Notes: generated by a model from the sequence alone, not told the origin. A stretch of DNA of 64,000 nucleotides from Brachionus rotundiformis (GCA_016802295.1 JAESIW010000180.1:4509975-4573974), one strand, 5' to 3'; positions 22,883-37,237 are shown, numbered from the stretch's first letter. A program made the numbers and translations.

Positions 22883-24699
22883 TTAAGATTTGTTGTTAAG
22901 TTGGTTCATAAATAATAAAGGCTTTGGTGAAATGCTCTGGTTGATGGACGACGAAGAGGACGAGGAGGAGGAGGACGACGAGGACGGCTGCTGTCTTTTG
23001 TCACCAAGGTCGTACAAGGTCTGATTGCACTCTTTAATGTGCTTTTTGAATGGGGGCTTTAGTTTGAATGTCTTGGAGCACTTGTCGCACTTGAACGGCC
23101 TGTCGTCTGAATGTGTCGCCTGGTGATACTTTAGACTGGCCATTTGACTGAACGCTTTTTGGCAAATTTCGCACACAAAAGGCTTGTCGCCAGTGTGTAT
23201 GCGCATGTGCTGTCTCAATATGTTCTGGGTCTTGAACGACTTGCGGCACATGCTGCACGCGTGTTTCGTGTTCGACTCGTTCTTTGGCACACTGAGCACA
23301 CCACTAGGCGATACAGGATACGCGTGCAATCTGTGACCTTTTAGTCTGCCAAAAATAGCCTCTTTACTAGTCTCTACGTCAGTGGACGACTGGGTTTCAA
23401 GCTCGTTTTCGACATAGTCGAAATTCTCGTTTTCGTCGTCCTCGTTGTTGTATCCATCATAATTTTCTTCATTTGCGCCTTCCATCTCATCACCAATTTC
23501 AGCTTCATCCATTGTCTTGGTCTTTACTTTGTTAATAATCTCTGATAGAACTATTTCTCCATTTTCTGGTCTCTTTTCGTCCAATTTATTTTCATTCTCT
23601 TCATTACTAAAACCATTACGAGGATGGATCAACGAACTATGGTCAAAATTGGCCATTTGACCATTTAACGAGTTATCAGCAAGCTGCTTTAGAAAGAGCC
23701 CATTTTCCAAAATTGTTCGAATATTTTCACCATGGTCAACTTTCATATGTTTGCTCTCAATGGTCTCGTTTGAGATGCTCTTTTCTAAATGATTATGAGT
23801 GTTGTTGCCAAGTCGACTTGGACACTTAATTAAAGAAAAAAAATTTTTTTTTATTATCTAAATAAATTATATTACTTTGCTCTTTCGCTTTCGTCTACTT
23901 GAGGACTCTGACGAAATGGTGTCGCTTTCCAGGCTCGATAGTTGACTTTTTTGATTCATTAGGTCGTGGTTTGTGTGCTGCTCTGGCAAAATACCTGAAT
24001 TGTTTAACAAATATTTTGTTATATTTTCCAACTTATAAATTTAAAACATAAAAAAATATATAAAAAAAAAATATTTATTTAAATAATAAAAAAATATACA
24101 TTTGAAAGGTTTTGGACTTGTTTTGGTCTTGGCGTGTCATTGGAACAATTAGACGGAATGGCGTTGTTTTGAGTGGAATTTTTACTAATTGAGTTTGTGT
24201 TGGTTTTCTTGGAAACATTGATCTTGGCCTTGTTCTTTCGACGCTTCGTTGTCTTTTTGAATAATTTACGGTTCGCTGCCGTAAATAGTCGATTAGCTTT
24301 GCCATATTTAATTCTCAATTGGTCTCTTATTTTATTAAATTGTATTCGATGGTTCTCAAGTTGGTCAATTAGACTCAGACACGATGTGCAAAGCTTAAAA
24401 TTTTCCTCGCACTTGGAGTCCTCGCTTGGCTCCTCGGTCTGGTTAATGCAGTCGGCGGGGTTGTTCAGGTAGCGTTGGATCAGGCTAAACACACTTTTAG
24501 AATTCTTTTCTTTGACTAGAAATTTGTTCGCATCTCCATTTAGCCTAGTGCTGTGACCGCACACTGGAATGAAATTGTCCAATTTGACGCCTTTCCAATT
24601 GACCAACAGCTTAAAGCATACTTTACATCGGTTTTCAGCTGTTTTCTTGCTCGAATCCAGTCCGGTGTGCCCGTTGCAGCTGTGTCGATTTAAAGTCAT
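22883..24699 (-). CDS. ZAD-like and C2H2 zinc-finger transcription factor
   Basis: Three exons are proposed: 24100-24699, 23876-23980 and 22883-23824, giving about 548 residues. The N-terminal part has paired Cys (CKVC at 25-28, CTSC at 104-107) flanking helical sequence, the layout of a ZAD zinc-finger-associated dimerisation domain as in ZNF276 and arthropod ZAD factors. A basic region (KKTTKRRKNKAK) and an acidic linker follow. Three tandem fingers lie at about 425-445, 453-473 and 481-501; the last is C2HC because His is replaced by Cys. A poly-Ser run follows. Probably a nuclear DNA-binding regulator. The exon 1/2 junction is uncertain: the usual TTCAG acceptor at 23994 would break phase, so an acceptor at 23980/23981 is used. 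The start is the first ATG of the frame. Confidence 0.8.
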
Positions 24700-25532
24700 T
24701 GTGGAATTGTTGTGGGAAAAAAATTTACCGGATATCAGACACAATATTACTTAATCAATAATCAATAAATTATTTAAATGCCATTATATTTTAAAATCTA
24801 AAAATAAATTTTATAAAAAGTTTTAAAAATGTGCTTCTTTATTTAATTCGAATAATGAAGAATACAAATTCAAGTAAAAGCAAGTATTTGCATAACTTGA
24901 AGTTAGAACTCGCGTTCAAAGCTTATATTTTAAATTAACTTTATCAGTTGTACATTACACTTACAAAATTTACAATTATTATTATTTTTATATTTGAGAA
25001 ATATGTATTCATTCAGAGATTAGACATTAGTTTAAAAAAAATTGAAAAAAAAGCTCCTAGAGTGTCGGCTCAAGAGCCATTTTACACAATTAACCCAAAA
25101 TTTACTCTGGGCCTTGGATAAAAAGCTTACTTTTGATTGCGTTTTTTTTTATTTCATTCTTTATTATTTTAAAAAATATCAAAAATAATTTTCATAGTCT
25201 TTAATACAAATTCGATTTGCTAATCACTCAATGTAAAATAAGAGAAAAATTTATAAAATATATATTATAACATAGTCTTTAAAGGCCTAATTTATTCTCC
25301 AAATCGGATTATTAATCTTAAAAAAGCAACAAACAGTAAAAGAGCGACTTTGCTGGGAATCTAATTTGTGCACACAAAAAACAATTCCATTCTATTATTT
25401 GCGTATCGATATGATTAATTAATCAAAAACTTTATGGTTATGTCAGATAAAATAAAATTAAATAAAATTAAGTTTTTGAGCAAAAAATAAGCGTGCTAAT
25501 ATAATTTAAGCTTTTTTATGTGCGTTTTTCGT
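24700..25532. other. Intergenic, AT-rich
   Basis: Lies between the start of the zinc-finger gene and the stop codon of the RNA-binding gene, both on the minus strand. It should hold the former's promoter and the latter's 3' UTR. No motif or ORF can be supported. Confidence 0.5.
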
Positions 25533-26696
25533 TTAAGAGTAACCTGTGGTAGCGCCTAGGGCGGCGCCAGAGCCATCCAGCGGAAAATAGCCATTTGACT
25601 GCGGTTGTGCACCGCCAGCTTGGCCTATTTAGCGAAAAAAATTGATTAATCTACAGAAAAGAAAAATGTAAGCTCTACCATAAAAATTGTAATTATTCCA
25701 ATTTGACTGAGGCTGCATTGGAAATATTGGATTATTGTTGGATGGAAATGGTGGGTTGGCTGGAAAAAAAAGTTCATTAGACAAACAATTTTGATTTTTT
25801 ATCAAAAATTAAACATGCCCCATGGTTGATTTTGAAATTGTTGCTGCAAATGAGGATTGGAATTTCTCCAATTAGTTTTTGGTGCATTGTTATTCCAATT
25901 GGAGCCGCGCTGATTGTTCCAATTGTTCATATAGCCATGTTGTTGTTGATGGTGATGTTTATGAATGGGGTTTGAGTTGTAACTTTGCGGAAATTGTTGT
26001 TTTTGCTTAATGTTTTGACTTTGTGGTTTAACTTCAATCTAGAGAAATAATAATAATAATAATTAAGCGCTTAAATTAAATAAAAAATCCAAATGAACCT
26101 GTTTGCCATTGAATTGAAAATATTGTTGCTTTAGAACTTGAATGGCGCTCTCTTCGAGCTCAAATGTGATGAAACCAAAGCCTCGGGGCTTTTGTTTTGA
26201 CTCGTCGTACATCATCTTGAACTCGATGACGTTTCCGTAGCGAGAAAAGTAGTTGATGACGTCGATGTCCTGGGTTCCGTGGGGCAGACCGCCAACAAAC
26301 ACTTTGCAGTTGTTGTACTTGTTCATTTGGGAGATGGACATGGAGATGGTGCCGTAGCCCATTTCGGCTCGCTGCTGGTAGCTGCAGGTCTTGACATCGA
26401 CCACTTTGCCGTCGATGGTGTGCTTGGCGGCCGAGTTGAGCGCCATCTCGGCCGACTGAATGTCCTTGAAGGTGACGAATCCGTAGCCTCTGGAAGCTCC
26501 TGTCTCCGGATTGCGCATCACTATTGTGTCAATTATCTCACCATACTTGATAAACTCGTTGCCCAACATCTCCTTTGTCGTGTTCCAGCTCAAACCGCCA
26601 ACAAATATTCGGCTAAACACAAGGTTTTTATATTCCAACAACTAGCCTAGCTAAGATACAATCTTACTTGGCTTGGTTTTCTGGCATATTTTTCAT
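25533..26696 (-). CDS. DAZAP1: Two-RRM hnRNP-type RNA-binding protein, DAZAP1-like
   Basis: Five exons: 26668-26696 (MKNMPENQA), 26099-26612, 25815-26038, 25679-25759 and 25533-25624. RRM1 (RIFVGGLSWNTT as RNP2, RGYGFVTF as RNP1) and RRM2 (KVFVGGLPHGT, then RGFGFITF) lie in exon 2. The second RRM carries MMYDESKQKPRGFGFITFE, closest in memory to DAZAP1. The C-terminal half is Asn/Gln/His/Gly-rich low complexity, as in hnRNPs. Such proteins bind mRNA in nucleus and cytoplasm and act in splicing and translation. Junctions 1/2, 2/3 and 4/5 keep frame. Between exons 3 and 4 the GT site leaves phase 2 where phase 1 is needed; a GC-AG donor four bases earlier would restore it. Musashi or another hnRNP A/D relative is the alternative. 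Confidence 0.8.
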
Positions 26697-29600
26697 TCTG
26701 GTGCCACAAAAAAAAATTTAAAAAAAAAAAATATCTAAATTTAAATAAGCTTAGATTTAAAAATATTGGCCAAGTCTATACAAAATACTAAGAAATTAAA
26801 TTTTATTCATGGCTGCACTATAAATTTAACAGCTTATGTAAAGTATAAAAATCATTTCAATTGCGAGAGGTATTTTTGTTTTTAATACACGAATCGGTAT
26901 GTATAAAGCTTATGAATCAAGCATATGTATTTTGCTGTCTTCTAGTTATACAAAACTTGGCTTTTCTTTTAATTTTACTGTGATGATTTTTTTTTACTTT
27001 TTTATGCATCCAGTCAAAATTCCAATCAGCTGATTAAAATTAATTTGAAATTTTTAAAATTCTTATTTTTAGTTTAAACTTTCATTCTTACTGTACTAGT
27101 TTTTTTTTTATAATTTTTTTTTTCAATTCATTCTCTATTTTATTTGAAAGAATGTTTTTTATTACGTCATTATTTTTTTTAAATTATTTTAAAATATGCT
27201 CAACTTAAAACATTCTAGATTGAATTATTGAATTTTGTAATTATGAATTCATTATTTTACTCAGCTCCCCTCTGAAAAAAACTCGACCTTAAATTTAATT
27301 TAGCTCAACATGCAGCTCGAGTTTTTTTCTTATACAATTCCTCTTCAACTTAAGCTAAATTGGAAAATATTTTATAAAATTTAAAGTCGCTCTAAAATTT
27401 ATGCATAATATAAATTTTGCTCTCAATTTTTAATTAACCACATTTGGCTAATCTTAACTTAAAAAATCCAATTTAATTTTTAAATTACACTTGGTTTTGA
27501 AAATTTGAAAAAATAAAGAATCAGAGGGAATGAATGATTGAAAATAAAAATTAAATTGTTACATAAACTTATCGATTATTTTGAACTAATTTATTACAAA
27601 ATGACTAAATTGGTATGCTTTTCTGGCAAGTAATTTCAGCCTTCTGAATTTGCAGTAAGCTTAAGTTAAAAATGTGTGTGTGTGGTTGGTCAAATATGAC
27701 CAGCATTTGCTATCTAATTTAACTCTTGGTGGTTTTAATAGTGCAATTATTGGCAAGAAATTTTAAATTGGATAAGAAATTATTGAGATTTTTATAAGGA
27801 AAAAATATTGCCTCCAAAAGTGAAAACACAATATCACTCAATAGCTGAAAAATAAAACCGAATCGATTTCACTAAATTGTATAGCATTTAAGCTCATTGA
27901 AATAGGCATAATTAAGTCTTAAGGAAAAACAAAATGGATTCGATAGAAAAAAAAAATTAAAAAATTCAATTAAATTCTATTTGGAATTATCATATTTGTG
28001 CAGGTCACAAGAATTTATCTGCCTCTTATGAAATTTCTCTACAAACGAAAATAAAAAAAAAAAAGCAATAAAAATTCAAATTGCTCAACATTTTGAAACA
28101 AATGATAATTTTTATTTTTTTCTTCCATTCATTAAAAATTATTTAATAATGCAAAAAAATATACATACTTACAAAAATACTCAATAAGTCTTGCCTGAAG
28201 CATTCAAGTCAACTGTATTCTAAAGCATTATTCAATATTTTGTAAGTCTTTTCTCCTAATGCAAAATCAATAAATTATAGAATTTAATATTCTTATGTTT
28301 GGGGGTTAGATTTGTCTTCGACTTCTGCCAAGTAATTGCACTGATTAAATTATTATTTCATGTTAAATATCATTTTGATTTATTGATTTAATTTTTACCC
28401 ATCTAAAGTCAAAATTAAATTCAAAATTTAAAATTGGATTCATCCTTTTTGTTATTGAGAACAAGGAATAGAGTGGTGACCACCAGAATGGAAATCTTTA
28501 TGTGCATAAAATTTGGGATTATAAAAAGAAAATTTAGTTATACTATATACAAAAATGTATAGGTAAAACGCTTACCTGAAGTATTTTTATTTGTTTATTC
28601 TGATACTGTTTGCTTTTTGTACATTTTTTTCTTAATAAATAAAACGCTCACAACTCTTTTGTAAAGCCAAAATGAATTTATTAAAATCGAAATTTTCTTT
28701 CTCTTAATCAAATTCTAATTTTTTTGAAAATACAAAAAAGAAACAAGTAATAATATACATTTCATAGAGATGGAAGAAAAATAGTGTAAGAGAAACTTGA
28801 ATTATTGACTTAAAGGTAGTTAAGGTAAATTATATAACAACACAAAAAATTAGCAAGCATTACTCTTAGTTTGGAAAGAAAAAAGCTTTAAATTAATTTT
28901 AAATTTGACTTTATTCTGCGCTTCTCGCTTTGAATTGTTTTTGTTGGAACTATGTTTTTTTTAAGTTTTGTAACGCAATTAGAGAAATGTTTGTGTCGTG
29001 ACTTGGTTTCCTGTGACAATTGAAAATCTTTGTATTTTTTTTTTACGAACAACAAAATTATAATTTTTCTAAAACTTGAACAGAGCAAATAAAATTTTAT
29101 CTCTTTAGGTAAACTTTGATAATTTGTATTTGAAAAAATTATCAATTTAAAATTATCTTTAAAAAATTGATAACTTAAACATACAACTCGTTTGAAAGAG
29201 AAAAAGCAAGATATACTTTTTATTAAAAAAAATTAATCACTTGATTTTGAAATTACAAATTTATCTTTATTTTAAGCAAATTTACAATTAGGTTTAAATT
29301 TTACCTAGGAGGTAAATGTATAAAAAATTTATTAGTAATTAGATAACATTGTAATGCTAATACTTGACTATTTTTGAGTAAAAAACCCATTCTATCGGGC
29401 TTACCCAAAGCGGATGTTTAAATAAAATGACAATATAATCCTGATATTACATTCACCAACTTGCTTTTAACCAAACTATCTGATAAAAAAATTCAAAATT
29501 TATTTCGCTAATTTTAATACAGGCAAGAAATTAATCTAAACATAAATTTAAAACATTTTCAACAAAATAAAAGGTACTTGTTGTATATTTAAAACAAAAA

Positions 29601-32600
29601 TCATAAAAGAACTCATTGTATTTATTTTTCATTTAAAATTAAATTCAAACTAAATTGGAATCACCAACTAATAGCTTTGAGCTTTGAGCACCTATTTCTA
29701 TTTAATGTTTTGTGTTTGAAATTTATTCAAGCACTTGTAAGCGCGCCTTTATCTTTGCTTCTTCTCTCACAAACAAATAAACATTTTTTTTTTGCCAAGT
29801 TAATCTTATATATAAAATGTGTTTCATAAATTTTAATCTTAAAATTAAAATTTGTGTTTATTACCTGACTTGAAATTTAATTATGAGCTTAGTCGTTTTT
29901 AGCTCGTACAAGAATTTTGTAATTATAAATCTTATCACCTTTGAATTTTTATCTTGCATTCGTTCTTTGCCAACTTGATATTGTAATTAATTGAACATAA
30001 AAACAACCTATATCTATTCACATGCTTTTTTTCTCTTTGGTAGAGTTTTTATTATAATAAAGTAAAAAGCCACTTCTAAGTGCTTTCGGGAAATCGATTT
30101 TTTCCTCAAACTCCTAAGACTCCTGACTAAAAATAAATATGCCTATTTATTATATAATTGCCAAGCACACGAGATAAACACTTCTCAACCATTTGGACTC
30201 TATGCTCTGTGTGCCTTTTTCCTTCAAGGTTAGACCCAACAAAAATTTCTGTATCTTTTTTATTTTGCATAAAATATTTTAAACTTAAAAATTAAAAATT
30301 ACAACAATTTAACTCTTATTAATCATAATGATAAAACAAATAAAAAGACTGAGATTTGCCTAGCCGAATTTGCTAAATATTCTTAATAGTGTTACTACAA
30401 ATCTAGAAATTATATAATCTTTATGAATTTTGCCAGCTATTCTCTTTCTAATACAAAAATCCTCTCTCTTCTCTTATTTGACAAAATATAAAAAATCAAT
30501 ATTTTCCAAGATAGATTTGAATCCCTTCAAATCGCATTCGGCAATCTTTTAGCTCTCGTTTTTCAAGGCTATGCTAAACAATTCTTATTTAACAGAACTG
30601 CATACCGAATAAAAATCAATTGTAGTTAGGAAAAATTCAATGTAAGATTGTTTTTTATTTTGGAAAGATTTAGCTGAGACATTTGCTGAATAAAGTGCTC
30701 CATAAACAAAAAAAAAGTGCATGTTAAATACAATAAAATTTTAAGTTGGAGAAAAATTTATATTTATTTTTAAAGGCTTTTATTTAAATTAAAAAGAAAC
30801 AAAAAAAATACAAAAAGAGAAAAATTTCAATTTCAAATTCGATTCAAGCAACTAAAAATATACATAATATATTATAATATTACATTGATTTTACAGCAAG
30901 AAAAAAAAACTGATACTTTAAATTATGTGACAATAAAGAGAGAGAAAAATAAACTTAAACCAATGTTACTAGGATCGTAAAAATCCATTTTTGCCAAACG
31001 CGCGAACTCTAATTAGCAGTAAAGCCCATATGAATGCAAACTTACGCAATCTAATAATGATTTTAATATACAATTAAGTGACATATGAATGTATTAAATT
31101 GGGTATGCATACAATTTAGGAGAAAAAAAAGCAATCAAAAGAGTGAGCTAGAGAGCTAGTTTTATACGTTTGATGTGAATGCACAAACAAATTTTGAATC
31201 AGATAACAATTTCAATTCAAATTTAGCTCTAATTTTAAAATGTACAAATTTGATTTGAATTGATTTATTAAAAATAAATGTTTTGCATGAAAGATTAAGC
31301 AATCAATAAACAAACAATTATGCGTGATTTTTTTATTGACCCGAGAGAGAGATAGATCCTTACTTTGGATATTTTAATTAGACAACAATAGTGTTGCTGA
31401 TTTTAAACCTGTCTTTAATTTGCTTCAAATAAACTAAAACATTTTAGAAAAAATAAATTATTATATCACTCAATGCTTCTCTGATTTTATTTTGGTTAAA
31501 AATTTTGAGTAAAAAAGATGTCATAATTAGAGCCCAATGAAGCAATCATGGCCAAAAGTTAACAATGGTCAGCGATCTCTATTCGACTGATATTTTTTCA
31601 TGTTGAGTTTAAAGCAACTAACCTTAAATGGCAAAATAATTCACATTATGTCCAGGTAAATAAACTCAATCTGGAAACAAATAAATTTTGTAGGAAAAAA
31701 TTTTAATTTGTTTAAAATTTTTGAATGTAGCAAAAGAGCGACAATTATTTTAATCTAAATTTAGTATCTTTATTAAATGATCTTAGCTATTTTGTTGGAA
31801 AAATTTATGAATAATTAATTGATTGAAATTTTAGAAATTGATAGACTATCATGATATGGTTGAGAGCTCGTATTCAAAAAACATTGAAATCTTGTTTAAA
31901 TCTACAACGCATCTTCTTATCTATTTATATCGAATTAATCTTTAGTTTTTTTTTTTTAAAGAATTTCCTTTAGCATTTTAAAAGTAATTCGAAGTAAATT
32001 TGTGCTTTTGTTTCCAATCATAATTAGATTAAGGATATTTTATGCCGGTTTTTTTGCAGCAAACAGGCACATACAATTCGCTTGCTATTATTATGTTTCA
32101 ACAAATCGATTTTTTGGAATTTAATTTTCAAATAAAACAAAATTTAGGAACTATTGCATAAAATTTTTAGTCTTCCAGAGCTCATGAAGAGTATTCCAAA
32201 AGCCGTGCAATCAATATTTCTAAATTATTAATATTACTTAATAAAAATATTGGGCTAACGCAGTTAGATGGATCAAATTTTTAGTCAATTTTTTTTATTT
32301 TTTTAATAAAAATTTGAGATAAGCGCCTTTAAAATATGTTGATTAAATAAAGATTGTTTTCTTCGTTGGTGACTTCGATACAAATTGATAATTTGTAAAT
32401 TTTGAAAAATTTAAAAGCTTGAATTATAAATTCTTAAAACAATACTATCAAATAAATTACCTTTATTAGAATAACTGCTTCATTAGGAAGAAAACTAATT
32501 AAACTATATAAGCACATTGGTTTTTGTAGAAGAACTTTTAAATTCAATTACTTTAAAATGTTAAAAGAATCACCTTATTATGTCTAAAATTGAACTGAAC

Positions 32601-34168
32601 TTTTAACTAGGAACTCTTGAAGCAAACTTAAAATAAAATCAACAGTTAACTTTATTGAATTAATATCAAGATTTAATTTTAATTAATCTTTAATTCGCTC
32701 GTTTGTCAAGGCATAGAATTTCAATTACGGTCTTTAATAAACATTCAAATCAAATAAATTCAATGTTCGGTTTGGATGAAATTTTATTTAATTTTTTTAT
32801 CAGTGTATCAAATTTTTTATTACAATAAAACATGTAATCTTATTATAATAGAAATAGTATTGTCAAAAAAGAAATTTGATGAATATTATACTCAGCATAG
32901 CTCTGCTTAATTTTCTATCAACTAATATGTTAAACTGAAGGCCACAATTGATTTTTTAGCTTTTACAATGTTTATAATTTTTCAGAATAATAAAACAGCA
33001 AAAAGGTCGGAATATAAAATGATTTATTATACATTTTTGATTTTGATATTGGAAAAAATTTTAATTTTTAAATCATTAAAATTTCAATTAAGAAAAAATC
33101 TTTTTTTGATAAATTAAAAATGATGTATTTCTTATATATACAAAATAGGATCGAATGGTCTCCATCGAAGAAAATATTACATAAGTAAACATATTTTTAT
33201 ACACTTTTATTTTCGATATTTAATAAAATAAAATACGAATGAATTAAATTTGATTAAAATAATTAAGAAAAAGGCTAATAACGCCTCTTATAATAAAAAA
33301 GACTTAATACTTTTAAAATTTGATTTTGCAAATAAAAAAAAAACACCATTACTCTACTTTTTAAAATAAAAATCTTTTGAAAATTAAGATTTTTTGATTA
33401 AAAAAAATCAAATAATTTTATTTAAGGAAACAATTAGAAATAGAAATTGTTAAATCAATGACTAATTTTTTTCATATTTTAATTATTTAAAAGAAAGAAA
33501 TGAAACGAAATGAAAATTCTTATCAAATTTTTTAAGTTTCATTTTAAAAAATTTCATCCATTGACAAATATGGCAAAATTTATTTAATTAAAAATTGGTG
33601 ATTATTTATTAAAATTAATATCCAGAATTTTTAGCTTTATAGCATATCCTATTTAATAATTATTAAACTAATTTTTTATCCCAATTTTATTCAACTTTCA
33701 TTTTTTTTCCAAAGCTAAACATAATTTAAAAAAATATTGCTCTGAAAAATACTTGATTTAGCTAAAAATTAGTTGTATTCTTTTAGACCATTTAAATTAG
33801 ATTTTTTTGGCAAATTCATTACCATGCATATATGCTTGATAATTCACATCAAAATTAAAAAATTTTGCTTAAATAATCAAAAAAAGAATTTTAAATTTGA
33901 AAATGATTTTAATTTATTACAGACCCACCTATTCTAGAAGATCTCTTTAATGATACCTAGATTTGAATTTGAACATATTTTACTAGTCATTATACGTATC
34001 ACACAAGCTAGGGAAGTTCTTATCTGAAATTTAGTATATAAAAACTTTTTTTTGCTTTTAGAAAAAAAAAAAATTTAAATCTAAGGGCATAAATTTATAA
34101 CCTAAATTTTAAATTTCTATTTTCATAATTAAATGCTAAATTTTAGATATATAGTAAGATTTAAAAAA
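26697..34168. other. Large AT-rich region without recognisable genes
   Basis: About 7.4 kb between the divergent RNA-binding gene (-) and MTHFD1 (+). It holds only short AT-driven frames, for example 28888-29145 on the minus strand, without motifs or splice context. There is a short (TG)n run near 27672. No tRNA, repeat pair or transposon domain was recognised. It may contain regulatory sequence or untranslated exons of either neighbour. Confidence 0.55.
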
Positions 34169-37100
34169 ATGGCAACTTTAATTGATGGAAAGTTACAATC
34201 AAAGTCATTTTTGGAGAAAATTAGGCAAGAACTTAACGAATTCAAGGCTAATAATTTTAATTTTCAAGTTGGCTTAGCAATTGTCCAAGTAAAAATGAAG
34301 ATAATTATACAAAAAATACATTTTTTTAAATTTTGTTCAGGTAGGAGACAGACCTGACTCCAATATTTACATTAGGAATAAACTTAGAACTGCAGCCGAT
34401 GTCGGAATTAATGCAAAACATTTTAAATTCGATCGCTCAGTTCACCAAGCATCTTTAATAGATGAAATAAACAAGCTGAACTCTGACCCAAATATTCATG
34501 GAATTATTGTTCAGCTGCCATTTGATTCAGCAAATTCTATAGACTCAGATTTAATAGTCAATACAGTTAGTCCAACCAAGGATGTAGATGGTTTGCATTA
34601 TGCTAATGCTGGAAAAATTTTACATGGTCAAATAGCTGAAGCATTTGTACCATGTACACCTAAAGGTTGTTTAGAGCTAATTAAGTCAACCAATGTTGAG
34701 TTAAAAGGCAAAAATGCTGTAGTAATTGGCCGAAGTAAACTGGTTGGTTCACCTATGGCCAATCTTCTTAAGCTAAGTGATTGTACAGTAACCATTTGTC
34801 ATTCAAAAACTGTCGACTTACCGGCAATTTGTCGTTCTGCCGACATTTTAGTCGTTGCAATTGGCAAGCCAAAATTTGTCAAGTCAGACTGGATAAAGCC
34901 TGGTGCAATTGTTATTGACTGTGGAATAAATTCAATCCAAGATAGCCCAAAGAACAAAATTTGCGGTGATGTGGACTTGGAAGATGTGTCCAAAGTAGCT
35001 AAATTTGTTACTCCTGTACCCGGTGGAGTGGGTCCTATGACAGTTACCATGTTACTTCAGAATACGCTTGAATCAGCTAAAAGATATTATATGAAATATG
35101 CCGTAGATAGCCAATGGAAGTGTGGTTATAATCCCCTCAAGCGAGTACAACCTGTTCCAGAAGATATCCAGATAGCAAAATCTCAACGACCTAAAGACAT
35201 TTCCATTATTGCTGATGAAATACGTCTTTTAGACGGTGAATATGAGCTTTATGGGAAGAAAAAAGCCAAAATTTGCCTCTCAGTATTGGATAGAATTGAG
35301 AACAGAAAAAATGGAAGCTATGTTGTAGTAACTGGAATAAATCCGACACCATTAGGTGAAGGAAAATCAACAACTACTGTTGGTTTGTGTCAAGCTTTGG
35401 GTGCTCATTTGAAAAAGAACACTATTGGTTGTCTTAGGCAACCAAGTCAAGGTCCTACATTCGGAATAAAAGGTGGTGCAGCAGGAGGGGGCTATTCCCA
35501 AGTTATTCCAATGGAAGAATTTAATTTACATCTTACTGGAGATATTCACGCAATTACAGCAGCGAATAACTTGCTTGCTGCACAAATTGAGACCAGAATG
35601 TTTCACGAAAAGACCCAAACTGACAAGGCTCTGTACAATCGACTGGTTCCATTGAAAAATGGCAAGCGTGAATTTTGTCCTATTCAGATTAGGAGATTGA
35701 AAAAGCTAAACATTGACAAAACTAATCCAGACGAGTTGAGTGATGAAGAGATTAGAAAATTTTCTAGATTGAATATCGATCCATCTTCTATTACTTGGAA
35801 TCGAGTCTTGGACACAAATGTAAAATTAAAAAGGCAAATTCTAAATTTTATTATTTTGTTTATGTAAAGGATAGATTTTTGAGAAAAATAACTGTTGGTC
35901 AAGGAAATACTGAAAAAAATATGACCCGTCAAACACAGTTTGATATTACAGTTGCATCAGAAATAATGGCTATTTTGGCATTAACTGACAGTATGGCAGA
36001 CTTTTTGACTCGTTTGGGAAGAATAGTAGTAGCTGATAGCACAGATGGTGAGCCAGTAACTGCTGATGACTTGGGAATAACTGGCGCTCTTGGTATCTTG
36101 TTAAAAGATACAATCAAACCAACTCTAATGCAAACATTGGAGGGAACTCCGATTTTGGTTCATGCTGGACCATTTGCAAACATTGGTAAATTAATTTTAG
36201 GATATTGTAGTTTGATAATATTAAGTGATTTTTTTAATACAGCTCATGGAAATTCATCAATAATAGCAGACAAAATCGGACTTAAACTAGTTGGCAAAGA
36301 CGGTTTTGTAGTCACAGAAGCTGGCTTCGGAGCTGACATTGGAATGGAAAAGTTTTTCAATATCAAATGTAGATATTCAAATCTAGTTCCAAATTGTGTA
36401 GTTCTAGTAGCGACTATTAGAGCTTTGAAATTACATGGTGGAGGTCCCAAAGTTGAACCTGGCACTCCAATACCGCCAGAATATTGCAGCGAAAATTTAG
36501 ATCTAGTTCGGGCAGGTTGTTCCAACTTGATCCGACACATAGAAAATGCAAATAAATTCGGAATACCAGTAGTTGTCGCTTTAAATAAATTTAGTAAAGA
36601 CAGTCAAAAAGAAATCGATCTGGTACTAGACATAAGTAGACAGAATGGTGCATTTGACGCTATTTTGTGTGAAAATTGGGAGAAAGGAGGAGAAGGCGGC
36701 GTTGAACTGGCAAATGCAGTCTTGCGCGCCTCTAAACAATCAAGCAGTCTTAAATTCTTATATGAATTAAATTTATCAATAGAAGAAAAAATTAGAAAAA
36801 TAGCTAAAGAAATATATCACGCAAAAGATATCGAAATTTCAGAATCAGCACAAAAAAAAATAGATACTCTTAAAAAACAAGTATTTAAAAAAATTGTTGA
36901 AAATCATTTTTCTAATTTTCTAATTAAAATTTAAAGGGTTTTAATGATTTGCCAATTTGTATGTCAAAGACACAGTATTCATTTTCGGATAACCCTGATC
37001 TTAAAGGAGCCCCAGAAGGCTTTATTTTGCCAATTCGTGATGTTAGAGCCAGTATTGGCGCTGGCTTTATATATCCATTAGTTGGAGCTGTATGTTAATT

Positions 37101-37237
37101 TTAACCAATTAAAAGAAATTTACAAATTTTAAATCATTTTATTCAAGATAACAACAATACCAGGTCTCCCGACTAGACCTTGTTTTTATGACATGGATAT
37201 TGATCCTGTAACCGAGGAAATTTTTGGACTTTCATAA
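34169..37237 (+). CDS. MTHFD1: C-1-tetrahydrofolate synthase, cytoplasmic (trifunctional MTHFD1)
   Basis: Six exons join cleanly: 34169-34288, 34341-35819, 35870-36185, 36243-36880, 36937-37089 and 37148-37237, with introns of 50-60 bp. The 931-residue product is close to the ~935 of vertebrate MTHFD1. Residues 1-290 form the methylene-THF dehydrogenase/cyclohydrolase domain (YIRNK with Tyr50 and Lys54 at the active site, PCTPKG, a VVIGRSKLVGSP NADP-binding segment, PVPGGVGPMT). The rest is formyl-THF synthetase with TPLGEGKST (376-384), FGIKGGAAGGGYSQV, HLTGDIHAITAANN, GPFANIAHG and a GLPTRPCFYDMDID-type end. It interconverts one-carbon folates in the cytosol for purine and thymidylate synthesis. 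Both catalytic halves look intact. AATAAA-like sites follow near 37338. Confidence 0.97.

Noticed and set aside
28888..29145. 85-residue minus-strand frame in the 26.7-34.1 kb desert
   Set aside because: Lys/Phe/Leu-rich AT-driven translation with no motif and no exon partners.
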